NCBI GenBank assembly: GCA_023663185.1
Contig: JAMPHY010000013.1
Coordinates: 32,225 to 96,224 of the forward strand
DNA length: 64,000 nt
Direction of reading: 5' to 3'
Source: Clostridiales bacterium
Lineage (GTDB): Bacteria; Bacillota; Clostridia; Lachnospirales; Lachnospiraceae
Shown: positions 1-9,553 of the stretch, piece after piece
Numbering within the stretch: the stretch's first letter is position 1
How the letters are laid out: each line of letters begins with the position of its first letter
Made by a program: the position numbers and the translations under genes
Notes under the pieces: model-generated
The model's input: only the letters and a program-made list of their open reading frames with translations
Database searches by the model: none
Told to the model about the DNA's origin: nothing

Positions 1-1023
1 CTCAGACTGTCTTGCGATTTCTGCCGGCGAAGCTGCAAAATAATCCTTCTGTATCGCTTGAAGCAGCTCTTTTATCTCCGTGCGGGCGTTCTTTACAATC
101 TCGCGTTTCAAAGCAGAAACGGTCTCATCTTTTTTAGACGGAAGCCTGTCAAAAGTTAAAGCGGCAAAGCTCTCATAACGCCTCTCATAATCGGAAGTAT
201 CTAGCAACCGCTCTATATTTTCTTTTTCCCTATCGAGCAATTCTCCGTACATATACGGTCCGTCCGGCTCTTCGCACATCGTTATGCACATATTCATACG
301 CTCTAGGGCGCCTTTAAGCAAAAGCTCCGTATTATTCATCAAACGACTAACCCATGTTTCAGACTCAGGGCAGCCCGCTTTTCTTCCTCCAAACCATTCT
401 TCTGCGCCAGAATAGTCCGCTTTTCTTTCTTCCAGCCATTCCTCAGGAAAAGGGTTACTCATAGCAAAATCATACAGCTTCAAAACTGCCTCTTCTACCG
501 CCTTATCCCGACTGCCCGTACTGAAATATTCCATGCAGTTTAAGAAGCTCTCAGCTCCCTCACTATATTGCTGTTCTAACACATCGGCAAGCACATCTGC
601 CTTAAGCAGTCTTAATTCTCCCTCGTCTGCAATTCTGAACCCCGGATCCAGACCGATTGTATGAAAATGGTTACGTATAACAAACAGGCAGAAGCTGTCT
701 ATCGTCGTAATCTGCGCATTATGCAATAACGTCATCTGCCTCTGCAAATGCTCGTTTTCAGGCTCCGACATAAGTTTAAGCCCTATTGCATTTCTGACTC
801 TTTCCCGCATCTGCGCTGCTGCCGCATTGGTAAAAGTCACCACAAGCAGACGGTCGATATCCACGGGGTTATCGCCGTCGCTTATCATTTTCACAATACG
901 CTCTACCAATACAGCGGTCTTGCCTGAACCCGCTGCCGCAGATACCAAAAGGCTGCAACCATGCGTATCAATTACTTTTTGTTGTTCCTCCGTATATACA
1001 ACGCCCACTTTGTCACTCTCCAT
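1..1023 (-). CDS. addA: ATP-dependent helicase/nuclease subunit A, N-terminal part (runs off window)
   Basis: The reverse strand opens with ATG at 1023 and reads without a stop to the window edge, giving the first 341 residues. A Walker A motif (AAAGSGKTAVL) and the UvrD-type motif VVTFTNAAAAQMRERV identify the N-terminal helicase domain of AddA, which with AddB processes double-strand ends for RecA loading. The start overlaps the last 11 bp of addB, so translation is probably coupled. The remaining helicase motifs and the C-terminal nuclease domain lie outside the window. Confidence 0.93.
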   Translation of the reverse strand, partial: MESDKVGVVYTEEQQKVIDTHGCSLLVSAAAGSGKTAVLVERIVKMISDGDNPVDIDRLLVVTFTNAAAAQMRERVRNAIGLKLMSEPENEHLQRQMTLLHNAQITTIDSFCLFVIRNHFHTIGLDPGFRIADEGELRLLKADVLADVLEQQYSEGAESFLNCMEYFSTGSRDKAVEEAVLKLYDFAMSNPFPEEWLEERKADYSGAEEWFGGRKAGCPESETWVSRLMNNTELLLKGALERMNMCITMCEEPDGPYMYGELLDREKENIERLLDTSDYERRYESFAALTFDRLPSKKDETVSALKREIVKNARTEIKELLQAIQKDYFAASPAEIARQSE

Positions 1024-4000
1024 CGTCCGCTATTGCCACATCTATTCCATCGTCCACTATTATCTGCGCGTCTGCTAAGTCGTCCGCTATTGCCTGCCGC
1101 ATTTGCTCGATTGCCTCATCATGCGACATTTTTTCGAGCTCCCGCTTGTCATATCCCGCAATCTCAATATCATAGCCGCATACACTTTTATACTCGCAAT
1201 ATGTACATGCGTCGTTTCCGTTATGTTCACATGGGGTTACGGATATATCGCCCTGTAAAATGCCGCTTCCCAATTCCTTAATTTTGTGGTTTACATAACT
1301 CGAAACAACCTTCATATCCTCTTCGCTGATAATACCAGAATGGGCGGAAAAAGTTCCGTCCTTTTTCTTCTCTATCGGCAAAATATCCGACTTATTTGTA
1401 AATTCTCCATCTAAAAGACTAATCGCCCTCTCGTTATCGCTGACTACCCCTGTCATTTTAAGCTCCTGAAGCAGTTTGAGATTAAGCTGCTCAGGCGTCA
1501 AACTTTGTCCATCGTCTATCATGGGATCCGATATATGATAATATAACATCGCCGCTGGAACCACGTTTTTATCGGGATATTTCTTCTTCTCCAATTCAAC
1601 CGCCGCATTCATATAGACGACTAATTGAAGCTGTAATCCATAATATAACGCCGCCAAATCGAATCTGCGGCTTCCCGACTTGTAATCAATGACCTTGACA
1701 TATACAGTATCGTTTTCTTCACAGGTATCAATTCTGTCAATTCTTCCGCGCAGCTTCATTTTTTCCTGACTGCTTAGGGCAATATTCACAGAATCCAGCT
1801 CATCAAGCGTCTGAAACGACATTTCAAAATGCTCCGGCAAAAAAGCCCCCTTCTTTAGCTGCGCCTGCATAGTATTTACGGTCCTTAAAAGAATCCTCTT
1901 TATACGCTGTAAAAGATATTTGTTTCTGGCGCTGCTGTACAAAATCGTCTCGCTGTATCCGACCGCATAGGCTTCAATCGCTTCGTCCAATATCTTTTCC
2001 CCTATCTCGCAAGGGAAGTCTAACCATGTATAACCATACTCCGTCAGTTTATCCGCAAAAAGCTCCAGTACGCCGTGGAATACATTACCCATGTCCACAG
2101 CCTCAAAACTGTACTCTTCTCTTTCTTTTAACGACAAGCCATACTGTAAAAAATGCGCATAAGCGCAGGAAGCATATTTTTCCAAACGGCTGACGCTGTT
2201 ATACAATATGCTGCCATACAGAAGGCTGGTCACTTGACGAGAGAGCGGACTGTCCTTATAATAATAGAACGCCGTATCCGTCAGCTTATCTATCCTCTCC
2301 TTATAAGCAGGATTAAAATAATAGCTGTTATAGAATGTGAAAAGCTTCCTTTCTTCACTTTCATCGAGCCTGCCCGCCGCATACTCCCTAAGCATATCCG
2401 TCAAAAAGCTGATTCCATCTTCACCGTTTACCAACTGTTCTTCCACAGGAAGCAGCTCCGGATTCCGCTTCATAAGCTGCGGATACAGCTTTTTAACCGT
2501 ATCTATCAGATATGCCGGTCGCTTACTCTTACCGTCGTTTCCCACTCTTGCATATGATAAATACAGCATGTCGGAAGGCTTAGTCATATTCAGATACAGA
2601 TATAAGCGCTGAATATACATCTGCTGCCTCGGCGTCGGCGCAAGCTCCCAGCCCGACTCCTGTAAAAATTCTCTGTCTATATCCGAAATAATACCGCCAC
2701 CGCCTGTTCCTTTGGGAATATTATCATCATTTATCCCCATAAAAAACAGTATTTTAACCTGTTTTAAACGTGTTCTCTCTATATCTCCGATTACGATTCT
2801 GTCCACATTCTGAGGAATCGTTCCTACCGTAATTTCGGCAAAACCTGCGTCCAATATCTGCGCAAATTCCTGAAAATCCATTTCTTCGTCACTAAGAAGC
2901 CCTTCTATCTGGTCTAGCAAATCAATTACCAATCCATAAATCTGCCCATATTCCTTAGCCCTAACCAGATTGCCTTTTGCTTTAAAACTCTCTTCAAAAC
3001 TTTTAAGCTTAAGCTGCAGTTCGTTTTTTACCAAAAAATCATACAAAGCATGTACCAATTCGCCGGCTGTTTTGAATGTTTCGATTAACGGCGCAAGCTG
3101 CTGCATAAGCTTCTCCCTCAGAGCATTATATAATTCAAGCGACTGTACGCCTTCTTCCCCGCCGTTTTCTTTATATACGAAAAGGCTGTTCCACTTGCTC
3201 TTCCCACGGATTCCGAATCTTCTTATATAATTTTCCAGCCTGTCAATATCCTCACGCTTAAATCCGCACAAGCCCGTCCTAAGATAATGAAATACCGACT
3301 CCCTATCGAAATCCCTAAGCACGATTTGCAACGCGCTCCGTATGTATTCGGTAAAAGGATTGAACAATATCCCTCTGGTCTGGTCCATATAGATAGGAAT
3401 GTCAAACTTAGCAAACTCTTCTTCTATATCATTGGCATAGTCCGCCATACTTCCACTCACCACGGCAATATCACGATAATGCAGCTCAGGTTCCCTTGCA
3501 AGCAGCCTTCGTATCTCTATGCAGACCTGCCGTACTTCCTCTTTCGGCGTGGACGCTTCAAGCAGATGAATGTTTTTAGGCTCATTATCATAAGTTTCTA
3601 TCGGATACCTGAAAAGATGTTTCTCCAAATGTGCAAGCTCCGGATTGTCCGCGAATCTGGGTATCCGTCCATTAAGCCTCTCCTGACAGATTACCGCCGG
3701 AATCATCTCACAGCCGCATTCAGCCCCCAGCCTCCTTAAATCTTCGACGGTTTTCTTACTCAAATGAAAAAGCTTCTGCTCGCCGTCCAGCTGATAAGGA
3801 TTTTCCACAATATCTATTGTAATGCTGACAATGACTTTACCTGCAAGGCGCATAAGCTCCTGAATCACGCGGTTCTGAATCGGCGTAAATCCGGTAAATC
3901 CGTCAAAAGCAATGACGCAGTTTTTTATAATCTCAGATTTAGGCAGAGCTTCTCTAAGCTTATCCAGAGTTTCCTCCGTAGTAATAAACTTCTCCTGAAT

Positions 4001-4507
4001 ATATGATAAAAAGCTGCCGTACAGAATTTGCAAATCATTCAGCTTATAATAAAGCGCACCTCTTTTCTGCGCGCTCTTGGCAATATCTTTAAGCTCCTTA
4101 ATCCCTATGCCATACTGCATAAATTCCGAAATTGCCGATTTCACCTCATGGACATAGCCTATTTTATTCATGTGCTTCCCGATTACAGAGAGCTTCTCCT
4201 GCTCGCTTAGTGCAATTTTGCGCAAAATCAGACTCTTTCCGGTATCGTCAAGCACAGGAAGCTGCTCGTATCCCACTTCTTCAAGTATCCTATGCGTAAG
4301 CCGTCCAAAGCTTAAAACATCAATATTCATAATGCCTTTTTTCGAGTGCTCTAAAACCAAGTCCATCTGCGTCTGCATCGTAAACTGGTCCGGAACAATC
4401 AGCAGAAAATCTCGCTTCGGCTCGCGAAGCGACTCTTCTATTATATATTCATGAAGTTTTTTACTCTTTCCGGCGCCTGAACCACCGAAATAAAACTGCA
4501 GCGACAC
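1013..4507 (-). CDS. addB: ATP-dependent helicase/deoxyribonuclease subunit B
   Basis: A 1164-residue AddB/RexB, the usual length for the family. The N-terminus has a Walker A loop (GGSGAGKSKKL). The C-terminus has the RecB-like nuclease core (KVIDYKSG) and the Fe-S cysteines: one in YASCAYAHF and a cluster in ACTYCEYKSVCGYD. In the family these four cysteines hold a 4Fe-4S staple around the nuclease domain. AddB carries the second nuclease and Chi scanning of the AddAB complex. It precedes addA with an 11-bp overlap. No obvious disruption. Confidence 0.96.
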   Translation of the reverse strand: MSLQFYFGGSGAGKSKKLHEYIIEESLREPKRDFLLIVPDQFTMQTQMDLVLEHSKKGIMNIDVLSFGRLTHRILEEVGYEQLPVLDDTGKSLILRKIALSEQEKLSVIGKHMNKIGYVHEVKSAISEFMQYGIGIKELKDIAKSAQKRGALYYKLNDLQILYGSFLSYIQEKFITTEETLDKLREALPKSEIIKNCVIAFDGFTGFTPIQNRVIQELMRLAGKVIVSITIDIVENPYQLDGEQKLFHLSKKTVEDLRRLGAECGCEMIPAVICQERLNGRIPRFADNPELAHLEKHLFRYPIETYDNEPKNIHLLEASTPKEEVRQVCIEIRRLLAREPELHYRDIAVVSGSMADYANDIEEEFAKFDIPIYMDQTRGILFNPFTEYIRSALQIVLRDFDRESVFHYLRTGLCGFKREDIDRLENYIRRFGIRGKSKWNSLFVYKENGGEEGVQSLELYNALREKLMQQLAPLIETFKTAGELVHALYDFLVKNELQLKLKSFEESFKAKGNLVRAKEYGQIYGLVIDLLDQIEGLLSDEEMDFQEFAQILDAGFAEITVGTIPQNVDRIVIGDIERTRLKQVKILFFMGINDDNIPKGTGGGGIISDIDREFLQESGWELAPTPRQQMYIQRLYLYLNMTKPSDMLYLSYARVGNDGKSKRPAYLIDTVKKLYPQLMKRNPELLPVEEQLVNGEDGISFLTDMLREYAAGRLDESEERKLFTFYNSYYFNPAYKERIDKLTDTAFYYYKDSPLSRQVTSLLYGSILYNSVSRLEKYASCAYAHFLQYGLSLKEREEYSFEAVDMGNVFHGVLELFADKLTEYGYTWLDFPCEIGEKILDEAIEAYAVGYSETILYSSARNKYLLQRIKRILLRTVNTMQAQLKKGAFLPEHFEMSFQTLDELDSVNIALSSQEKMKLRGRIDRIDTCEENDTVYVKVIDYKSGSRRFDLAALYYGLQLQLVVYMNAAVELEKKKYPDKNVVPAAMLYYHISDPMIDDGQSLTPEQLNLKLLQELKMTGVVSDNERAISLLDGEFTNKSDILPIEKKKDGTFSAHSGIISEEDMKVVSSYVNHKIKELGSGILQGDISVTPCEHNGNDACTYCEYKSVCGYDIEIAGYDKRELEKMSHDEAIEQMRQAIADDLADAQIIVDDGIDVAIADDGE

Positions 4508-4550
4508 TTTGCGGTTCTCCTTTACATAACTAATTGTCTCTAGTTCAGGA

Positions 4551-4616
4551 CAAATGAATAAAAACGGGACTCCAATGCCTGAAAAGCGGTAAGTCGTCCC
4601 TTATTTTATTCATTTG
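4551..4616. repeat. Long imperfect inverted repeat between addB and cysK
   Basis: The outer 13-bp arms (CAAATGAATAAAA at 4551 and its complement ending at 4615) are perfect, and an inner GGGAC/GTCCC pair extends the stem. It lies between divergent genes, inside the presumed addB leader, so it is not a normal end-of-gene terminator. It may be a leader attenuator for addBA or a remnant palindromic repeat. Confidence 0.5.
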
Positions 4617-4661
4617 CCCTAAACTTATGTATATATTTATAATAGCATATAGGCAGTAATT

Positions 4662-4720
4662 TAGGAATTATAAAAATTTTTTAAATTCCTATTGACATAT
4701 TTCTCGTATCGTAGTATATT
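4662..4720 (+). promoter_or_regulatory. cysK promoter with palindromic candidate operator
   Basis: TTGACA (4692-4697) and TATATT (4715-4720) are separated by 17 bp. Directly upstream and abutting the -35 is an 8-bp perfect inverted repeat, TAGGAATT (4662-4669) and AATTCCTA (4684-4691). The GGAATT core recalls sites of Rrf2-type cysteine regulators such as CymR, which repress cysteine genes in Firmicutes. Promoter and palindrome are seen directly; the regulator is inferred. Confidence 0.7.
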
Positions 4721-4786
4721 TCATATAAATCCTATTGATTAAGTAGTATTTAAACATTTAATAAAAAAACAGGGAGGAATTTTATT

Positions 4787-5725
4787 ATGGCAAACATTAA
4801 ACACAGCGCAGTAGAACTTATCGGCAATACTCCTTTATTGGAGGTTGCAAACTATGAGAAAGCAAATCAAATCAATGATGTAACAATCCTAGTTAAACTT
4901 GAATATTTCAATCCCGCGGGCTCCGTAAAAGACCGTATCGCACTCAGCATGATTGAAGACGCCGAGAAAAAAGGGGTGCTTAAACCGGGAGCTACGATTA
5001 TCGAACCGACTTCCGGTAATACGGGTATCGGACTTGCGGCAATAGCTGCGGCTAAAGGCTATAAAGCAGTTCTGACTCTTCCTGAAACAATGAGTATCGA
5101 AAGAAGAAAACTTCTTCAAGCATACGGCGCAGAGCTTGTTCTAACAGAAGGCAGCAAGGGCATGAAGGGCGCGATTGCAAAAGCCGAAGAACTTCAGGCT
5201 TCAACCCCCGGCTCTATTATTTTAGGGCAGTTCGTGAACCCTGCCAATCCTACCATACATAAAGCAACGACGGGACCTGAAATCTGGAACGATACTGACG
5301 GTAAAGTAGATATCTTTGTCGCAGGCGTAGGCACAGGCGGCACAGTCACCGGCGTAGGAAGTTATTTAAAAGAGAAAAATCCGAATATAAAAGTCGTAGC
5401 GGTAGAGCCTGAAAGCAGTCCTGTTTTATCAGGCGGCGCCGCTGGAGCTCATAAAATTCAAGGTATCGGCGCGGGCTTCGTACCAGAGGTATTGGATACG
5501 GAAATTTATGACGAAATCATTAAAGTTTCCAATGAGGACGCTTTTGCCATTGGAAGAGAAATTGCAGTAAGGGAAGGCGTATTAGTAGGTATTTCTTCCG
5601 GCGCAGCGCTCTTTGCCGCGACAGAGCTGGCTAAACGTCCCGAAAATAAGGGGAAGACGATTGTTGCGCTGTTGCCTGACTCAGGAGATAGATATTTATC
5701 TACGCCGTTGTTTTCTGCTGAATAA
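4787..5725 (+). CDS. cysK: Cysteine synthase A (O-acetylserine thiol-lyase)
   Basis: A 312-residue PLP enzyme making L-cysteine from O-acetylserine and sulfide. The PLP lysine lies in [11 protein letters not shown], the substrate loop is [11 protein letters not shown], and the phosphate-binding glycine loop is [10 protein letters not shown]. The ATG follows AGGGAGGAATT. It stands alone with its own promoter and is divergent from addB. A palindromic repeat follows it. Confidence 0.96.
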   Translation: MANIKHSAVELIGNTPLLEVANYEKANQINDVTILVKLEYFNPAGSVKDRIALSMIEDAEKKGVLKPGATIIEPTSGNTGIGLAAIAAAKGYKAVLTLPETMSIERRKLLQAYGAELVLTEGSKGMKGAIAKAEELQASTPGSIILGQFVNPANPTIHKATTGPEIWNDTDGKVDIFVAGVGTGGTVTGVGSYLKEKNPNIKVVAVEPESSPVLSGGAAGAHKIQGIGAGFVPEVLDTEIYDEIIKVSNEDAFAIGREIAVREGVLVGISSGAALFAATELAKRPENKGKTIVALLPDSGDRYLSTPLFSAE

Positions 5726-5782
5726 TATGTGTTGTTAATACTGCATGGCTGAATGGATAATAAATGGCTAAATGGCTGAATG

Positions 5783-5970
5783 CGACATGGACGCATATAC
5801 TTCCTCTTGAGGTACGCTCTCGCTCCAGTGTATAAACAAACGAATGCCACGCTATGTGGCATTCTTATTGTTACGCAGCGGTACTAAGCTCAAAAGCTTA
5901 AAAAACAGCTTTTTCACTAAGTACCGGCGTTTTACAAGGACCTCAAGAGGAAATATATAAGTCCATGTCG
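5783..5970. repeat. 188-bp palindromic element with 31-nt inverted ends (MITE-like)
   Basis: Outer arms 5783-5813 and 5940-5970 are inverted copies: GACATGGAC and TCCTCTTGAGGT on the left match ACCTCAAGAGGA and GTCCATGTC on the right. Nested inside are a GAATGCCAC/GTGGCATTC hairpin (5842-5864) and a GGTACT/AGTACC pair (5880-5925). The outer arms are imperfect in the middle. No coding potential. The inner hairpin could terminate cysK. It fills most of the 386-bp gap before the next gene, the rest of which shows nothing else. Confidence 0.65.
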
Positions 5971-6111
5971 TTTAAAGGTTATGAATACTTACATGGTATT
6001 TTATATAAGAGATTTATACAATTAATTTGGGGAAGTGTTATAGCATATATCTAAGATACATGATATCATTCAAGTAGAAAATGAACATAATATCCGAAGG
6101 GAGAATTTCTT

Positions 6112-7851
6112 ATGGAAAAGATGAAAAACAAGAGTATTGCCGAGCGAATGAACAAGATGAGTTATCGCAATTTCAACGTCAGCGTATATTGTCCGGTCGG
6201 CAATGTCAATCAGATTACCGATTTTGAAGCGTTTGAGGAAAAGTTCAAGCTTCTATCTGAGAATGTCAAAATCGGCAGGGTTTATCTTGAATGCTATCGC
6301 GGCATGGAGTGGTGCAGTAAAGAACATCTTATTAAAGTGAAGGAATATTTTGAGAGCAAGGGCATTGCAACCTCCGGCGGAATTACGACCTGTGACAGCA
6401 GCAATAACAACGGCTTTGTATCGCTTTGCTATTCTACCAAGAAGGGGCAGGATATCTTGAAAAAAGCGGTTGCCTTAAATGCAGAGGTGTTTGATGAATT
6501 TATTTTCGACGATTTCTACTTCCTCAACTGCCGCTGCGCCGAGTGTATAAAGAATAAAGGCGATAGAAGCTGGTCGCAGTTCAGACTCGACCAAAAGAAA
6601 TGGATTACCGAAGAATTGGTAATGAAGACTGCTAAAGAAATCAATCCCGATATCAACGTAATTGTAAAATATCCACAGTGGTATGAAGATTATAACGAGA
6701 CCGGTTACGATCTTGTAATGGAGCCGGCGCTGTTTGATTCCATTTATACTGGAACCGAAACCAGAAATCCTTCCTACTGCCAGCAGCATCTTCCTAAGTA
6801 TTTAAGCTATTTTGTCATGAGATATCTGGAAAGCGCTGCTCCTGAGAGAAATCTCGGTGGCTGGTTCGATCCGTTTGAATGTACCTATAACCTTACCTCA
6901 TACCTTGAGCAAGGATATCTGACTCTGTTTGCTAAGGCAAAAGAAGTGACCTTATTCTGTCTTGGCGCATTGATTAATGCTCCCGATTTCCGCCTATTTT
7001 CTCCGGCTGTCGGCGAGATGTTTAATGAGATAGACGCTTATCTGGGCGAATTAGGCAATCCTATAGGCGCAGCAGCGTACAGACCCGAATATGCCAGAGG
7101 TGAAAATAACCTGCACAACTATCTGGGAATGTGCGGCATACCTTTTGAACCCTATATCAGCTATCCGGAAAATGAAAAAGTTATTTTCCTCACAGAAGGC
7201 GCAGCAGAAGACACAGATATCACGTCAAAAATGAAAAAGAGCCTTTTAAACGGCGCAGATGTAATAGTTACAAGCGGTTTTGTGAGAAAACTTGGCGATA
7301 CGTTTAAGGATTTCGTCAATGTATCGTATTCTGCAAGAAAAGCTTTAGTCAGCGAATATGCAGACACTAAGGACAACGGTTTGACCGTCAGCGGTAAATA
7401 TTACGGAGATACCAAGATTTTAATACCCCAGCTTGACTACTGTACCAACGATATCTGGGAACTTGCCGCCGCATACGGAACCGACAATAATTTCCCGCTT
7501 GTATTAAGGTGCAGCTATGGAAGCGGTCAGCTCTCAATTATCACTATCCCCGATAATATGGGCGACATTTATCACTATCCAGCTCAAGTACTTAATGTAA
7601 TCCGTAGCTTATTTACAAAGGAAATGCCCGCTATGATAGAAGGCTCCTCCAAAGTACAGATTTTTGTCTATGATAACAACAAAGTTATTGTACGCTCAGA
7701 CCTTGATTATTACGAAAGCGTCACAATCAAACTGGACGAGAGCATAACAGCCGTAAAAGAGTTGATAAGCGGAAGGAACATTCCCATTACAAACCACAGA
7801 ATCACACTACAGATGTCCCCTGCGGTAAATTATGTACTTTCGTTGCAGTAA
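6112..7851 (+). CDS. Unrecognised glycosidase-like protein of a sugar locus
   Basis: A 579-residue protein with no signal peptide or membrane segment, so probably cytoplasmic. I do not recognise a named family. The first ~300 residues read like a TIM-barrel glycosidase: strands such as VYLECYRGMEW, an acidic strand end EFIFDDFYFLNCRC, a Cys-x-Cys-x2-Cys knot, and YDLVMEPALFDSIYTGTE. The next part (NGADVIVTSGFVRKL) resembles the amidotransferase-like domain found after such barrels in beta-galactosidases. The ATG follows GAAGGGAG. It converges on a sugar-type ABC transporter and shares a terminator with it, which suggests action on the imported saccharide. Substrate unknown. Confidence 0.6.
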   Translation: MEKMKNKSIAERMNKMSYRNFNVSVYCPVGNVNQITDFEAFEEKFKLLSENVKIGRVYLECYRGMEWCSKEHLIKVKEYFESKGIATSGGITTCDSSNNNGFVSLCYSTKKGQDILKKAVALNAEVFDEFIFDDFYFLNCRCAECIKNKGDRSWSQFRLDQKKWITEELVMKTAKEINPDINVIVKYPQWYEDYNETGYDLVMEPALFDSIYTGTETRNPSYCQQHLPKYLSYFVMRYLESAAPERNLGGWFDPFECTYNLTSYLEQGYLTLFAKAKEVTLFCLGALINAPDFRLFSPAVGEMFNEIDAYLGELGNPIGAAAYRPEYARGENNLHNYLGMCGIPFEPYISYPENEKVIFLTEGAAEDTDITSKMKKSLLNGADVIVTSGFVRKLGDTFKDFVNVSYSARKALVSEYADTKDNGLTVSGKYYGDTKILIPQLDYCTNDIWELAAAYGTDNNFPLVLRCSYGSGQLSIITIPDNMGDIYHYPAQVLNVIRSLFTKEMPAMIEGSSKVQIFVYDNNKVIVRSDLDYYESVTIKLDESITAVKELISGRNIPITNHRITLQMSPAVNYVLSLQ

Positions 7852-7860
7852 TATCAAAAA

Positions 7861-7886
7861 AAGACTCCGGAAAACTCCGGAGTCTT
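7861..7886. terminator. Bidirectional terminator
   Basis: Perfect 10-bp stem AAGACTCCGG (7861-7870) and CCGGAGTCTT (7877-7886). A run of A precedes it and T-rich sequence follows. It lies between convergent genes and can serve both. Confidence 0.85.
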
Positions 7887-7903
7887 AATTATTGTATCAA
7901 ATA

Positions 7904-9481
7904 TTAGTTACCTGATTTCCAAGCTTCATACTGTGAAGAGAACTCAGCTAAAACGTCCTGATATCCTGCTTCATCAAGAGCTGCCTGATAAGCTTCGATT
8001 GCGCCCGGAACATCTGCCTCTGAGTAACCACCGTTCTCAAGAGGGAATCCGTACTCATCAAATACCTTCTGGCAAGCTGTGTACTGAGCTTCTACAGGAG
8101 ACTTATCAAAACGGAATCCTGCTGCGCTTGATGTTGTAGCTCCACCGTTGAAATCTTTGTACAAGTCGCCAAAACCGTCAGGCTGATTGTACATAGGTGT
8201 AACGATTGTAGCGGAAGCTGACTCCCACATAGAGTGGTTGTACTTACCGTTATCTGTCTGTTCTACATGTCCGTTTGCATCGTAGTTGAAGTCTTCGCCT
8301 TCGATACCGTATGTATAGATATCAGCAAGTTTGCTGTCGGTATAAAGCAGTCCCATGAAATCGATACAAGCCTGTGCCTGCTCAGGTGTGCTGTTTGCTG
8401 TTACGCAGTAGCAAGAACCAAGAGCTGATGTTGAATGTGCCCATCTGCCTGTATAGGACTGTAACACAACTTCCTGACCATAACGGCTTTCTGCTTCATC
8501 ATTAACCGGAAGGTCTGTCCACCATGTAATTGCCCAATCCTGTGACTGAGTTGTGGTATCGCCTGTTACCTTAGTAACATCATCTTCAGAAATGTAACCT
8601 GCATCTGCCCACTTACCCATCAATGTACAGAACTCTAAGTACTCGTCAGTAAGAACAACATCTACAACTGTATCTGTGTCTCTGTCAACTGCAACCCAGT
8701 TAGATGTAGCATCTGCTGTGAAGAAATCAAAGCTGTCAATGTACCATCTGTAGAACATAGCTGTCTTCTGTGTAAGGTAAGGATATTTAAGTCCTTCTGC
8801 CTTAGCATCAGCAAGCATCGGCTCAAGGTCAGCAAGCTTCTTTACATTAGAGAAATCCCAACCGTACTTGTCAGCGATTTCCTTACGAGCTATGATATCA
8901 TAACCTTCTACATTGTCTTTGTATACAGGAATGTAGTAGTTTCTGCCATTATACTTGGTAGCTTCCCACTGTCCTGCGTCCATTGACTCATAAAGAGGTG
9001 TGCCCGGAAGTAAATCGGTAATATCATACACTGCGTTTGCAGGAACAAGGTCGTTTGTTCCGATGGTGCTTTCCCATGAAGCTGTCCACAACAGGTTAAT
9101 CTCGTTGGCAGCCAATGACATGTTAGCCTTATCTGTGTACTCTCCAGAACCGATATCAGTAAGTACGATCTGAACGTTAATCTTGTCTTTGATGTACTCA
9201 TTGATAGCATCCTGTACTTTCTGAACCTGTGCGGAATCAGGAGTTGCAAGATTGAATGTGTTTCTTGTGATATTGATTGTTACAAGATCACCTGAAGCAG
9301 CGTCCCCCCCCGTTGAAGCGGTATCTGTAGAAGAACCGGAATCTGACGGTGTGGTTGTCTGTGTGTCATTGCCCGTAGACGATGACTGGCTGCTGTCTCC
9401 GCTGTCGTTGCCACAGCCAACAAGTAATGTTGCTGTCATAGCGCCAGCTAAAACCAAAGCCAAAAGTTTTTTGATTTTCAT
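7904..9481 (-). CDS. ABC transporter substrate-binding lipoprotein (LplA-like)
   Basis: A 525-residue extracellular solute-binding protein. The N-terminus is a lipoprotein signal: a charged start, a hydrophobic core, and lipobox LLVGC with the cysteine near residue 23. A Ser/Thr/Asp-rich linker follows, then a type 1 periplasmic-binding fold. Two downstream genes encode permeases of the LplB/YtcP class. This type usually imports oligosaccharides or uronates using a shared MsmX-like ATPase encoded elsewhere, and none is encoded here. Ligand unknown. Confidence 0.87.
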   Translation of the reverse strand: MKIKKLLALVLAGAMTATLLVGCGNDSGDSSQSSSTGNDTQTTTPSDSGSSTDTASTGGDAASGDLVTINITRNTFNLATPDSAQVQKVQDAINEYIKDKINVQIVLTDIGSGEYTDKANMSLAANEINLLWTASWESTIGTNDLVPANAVYDITDLLPGTPLYESMDAGQWEATKYNGRNYYIPVYKDNVEGYDIIARKEIADKYGWDFSNVKKLADLEPMLADAKAEGLKYPYLTQKTAMFYRWYIDSFDFFTADATSNWVAVDRDTDTVVDVVLTDEYLEFCTLMGKWADAGYISEDDVTKVTGDTTTQSQDWAITWWTDLPVNDEAESRYGQEVVLQSYTGRWAHSTSALGSCYCVTANSTPEQAQACIDFMGLLYTDSKLADIYTYGIEGEDFNYDANGHVEQTDNGKYNHSMWESASATIVTPMYNQPDGFGDLYKDFNGGATTSSAAGFRFDKSPVEAQYTACQKVFDEYGFPLENGGYSEADVPGAIEAYQAALDEAGYQDVLAEFSSQYEAWKSGN

Positions 9482-9553
9482 TGCTAAAAATCCTCCCTTT
9501 TATTTCTATTTATTTCTAATCCGCCGCACTATTGCATTGGATTGAAACCTAAA

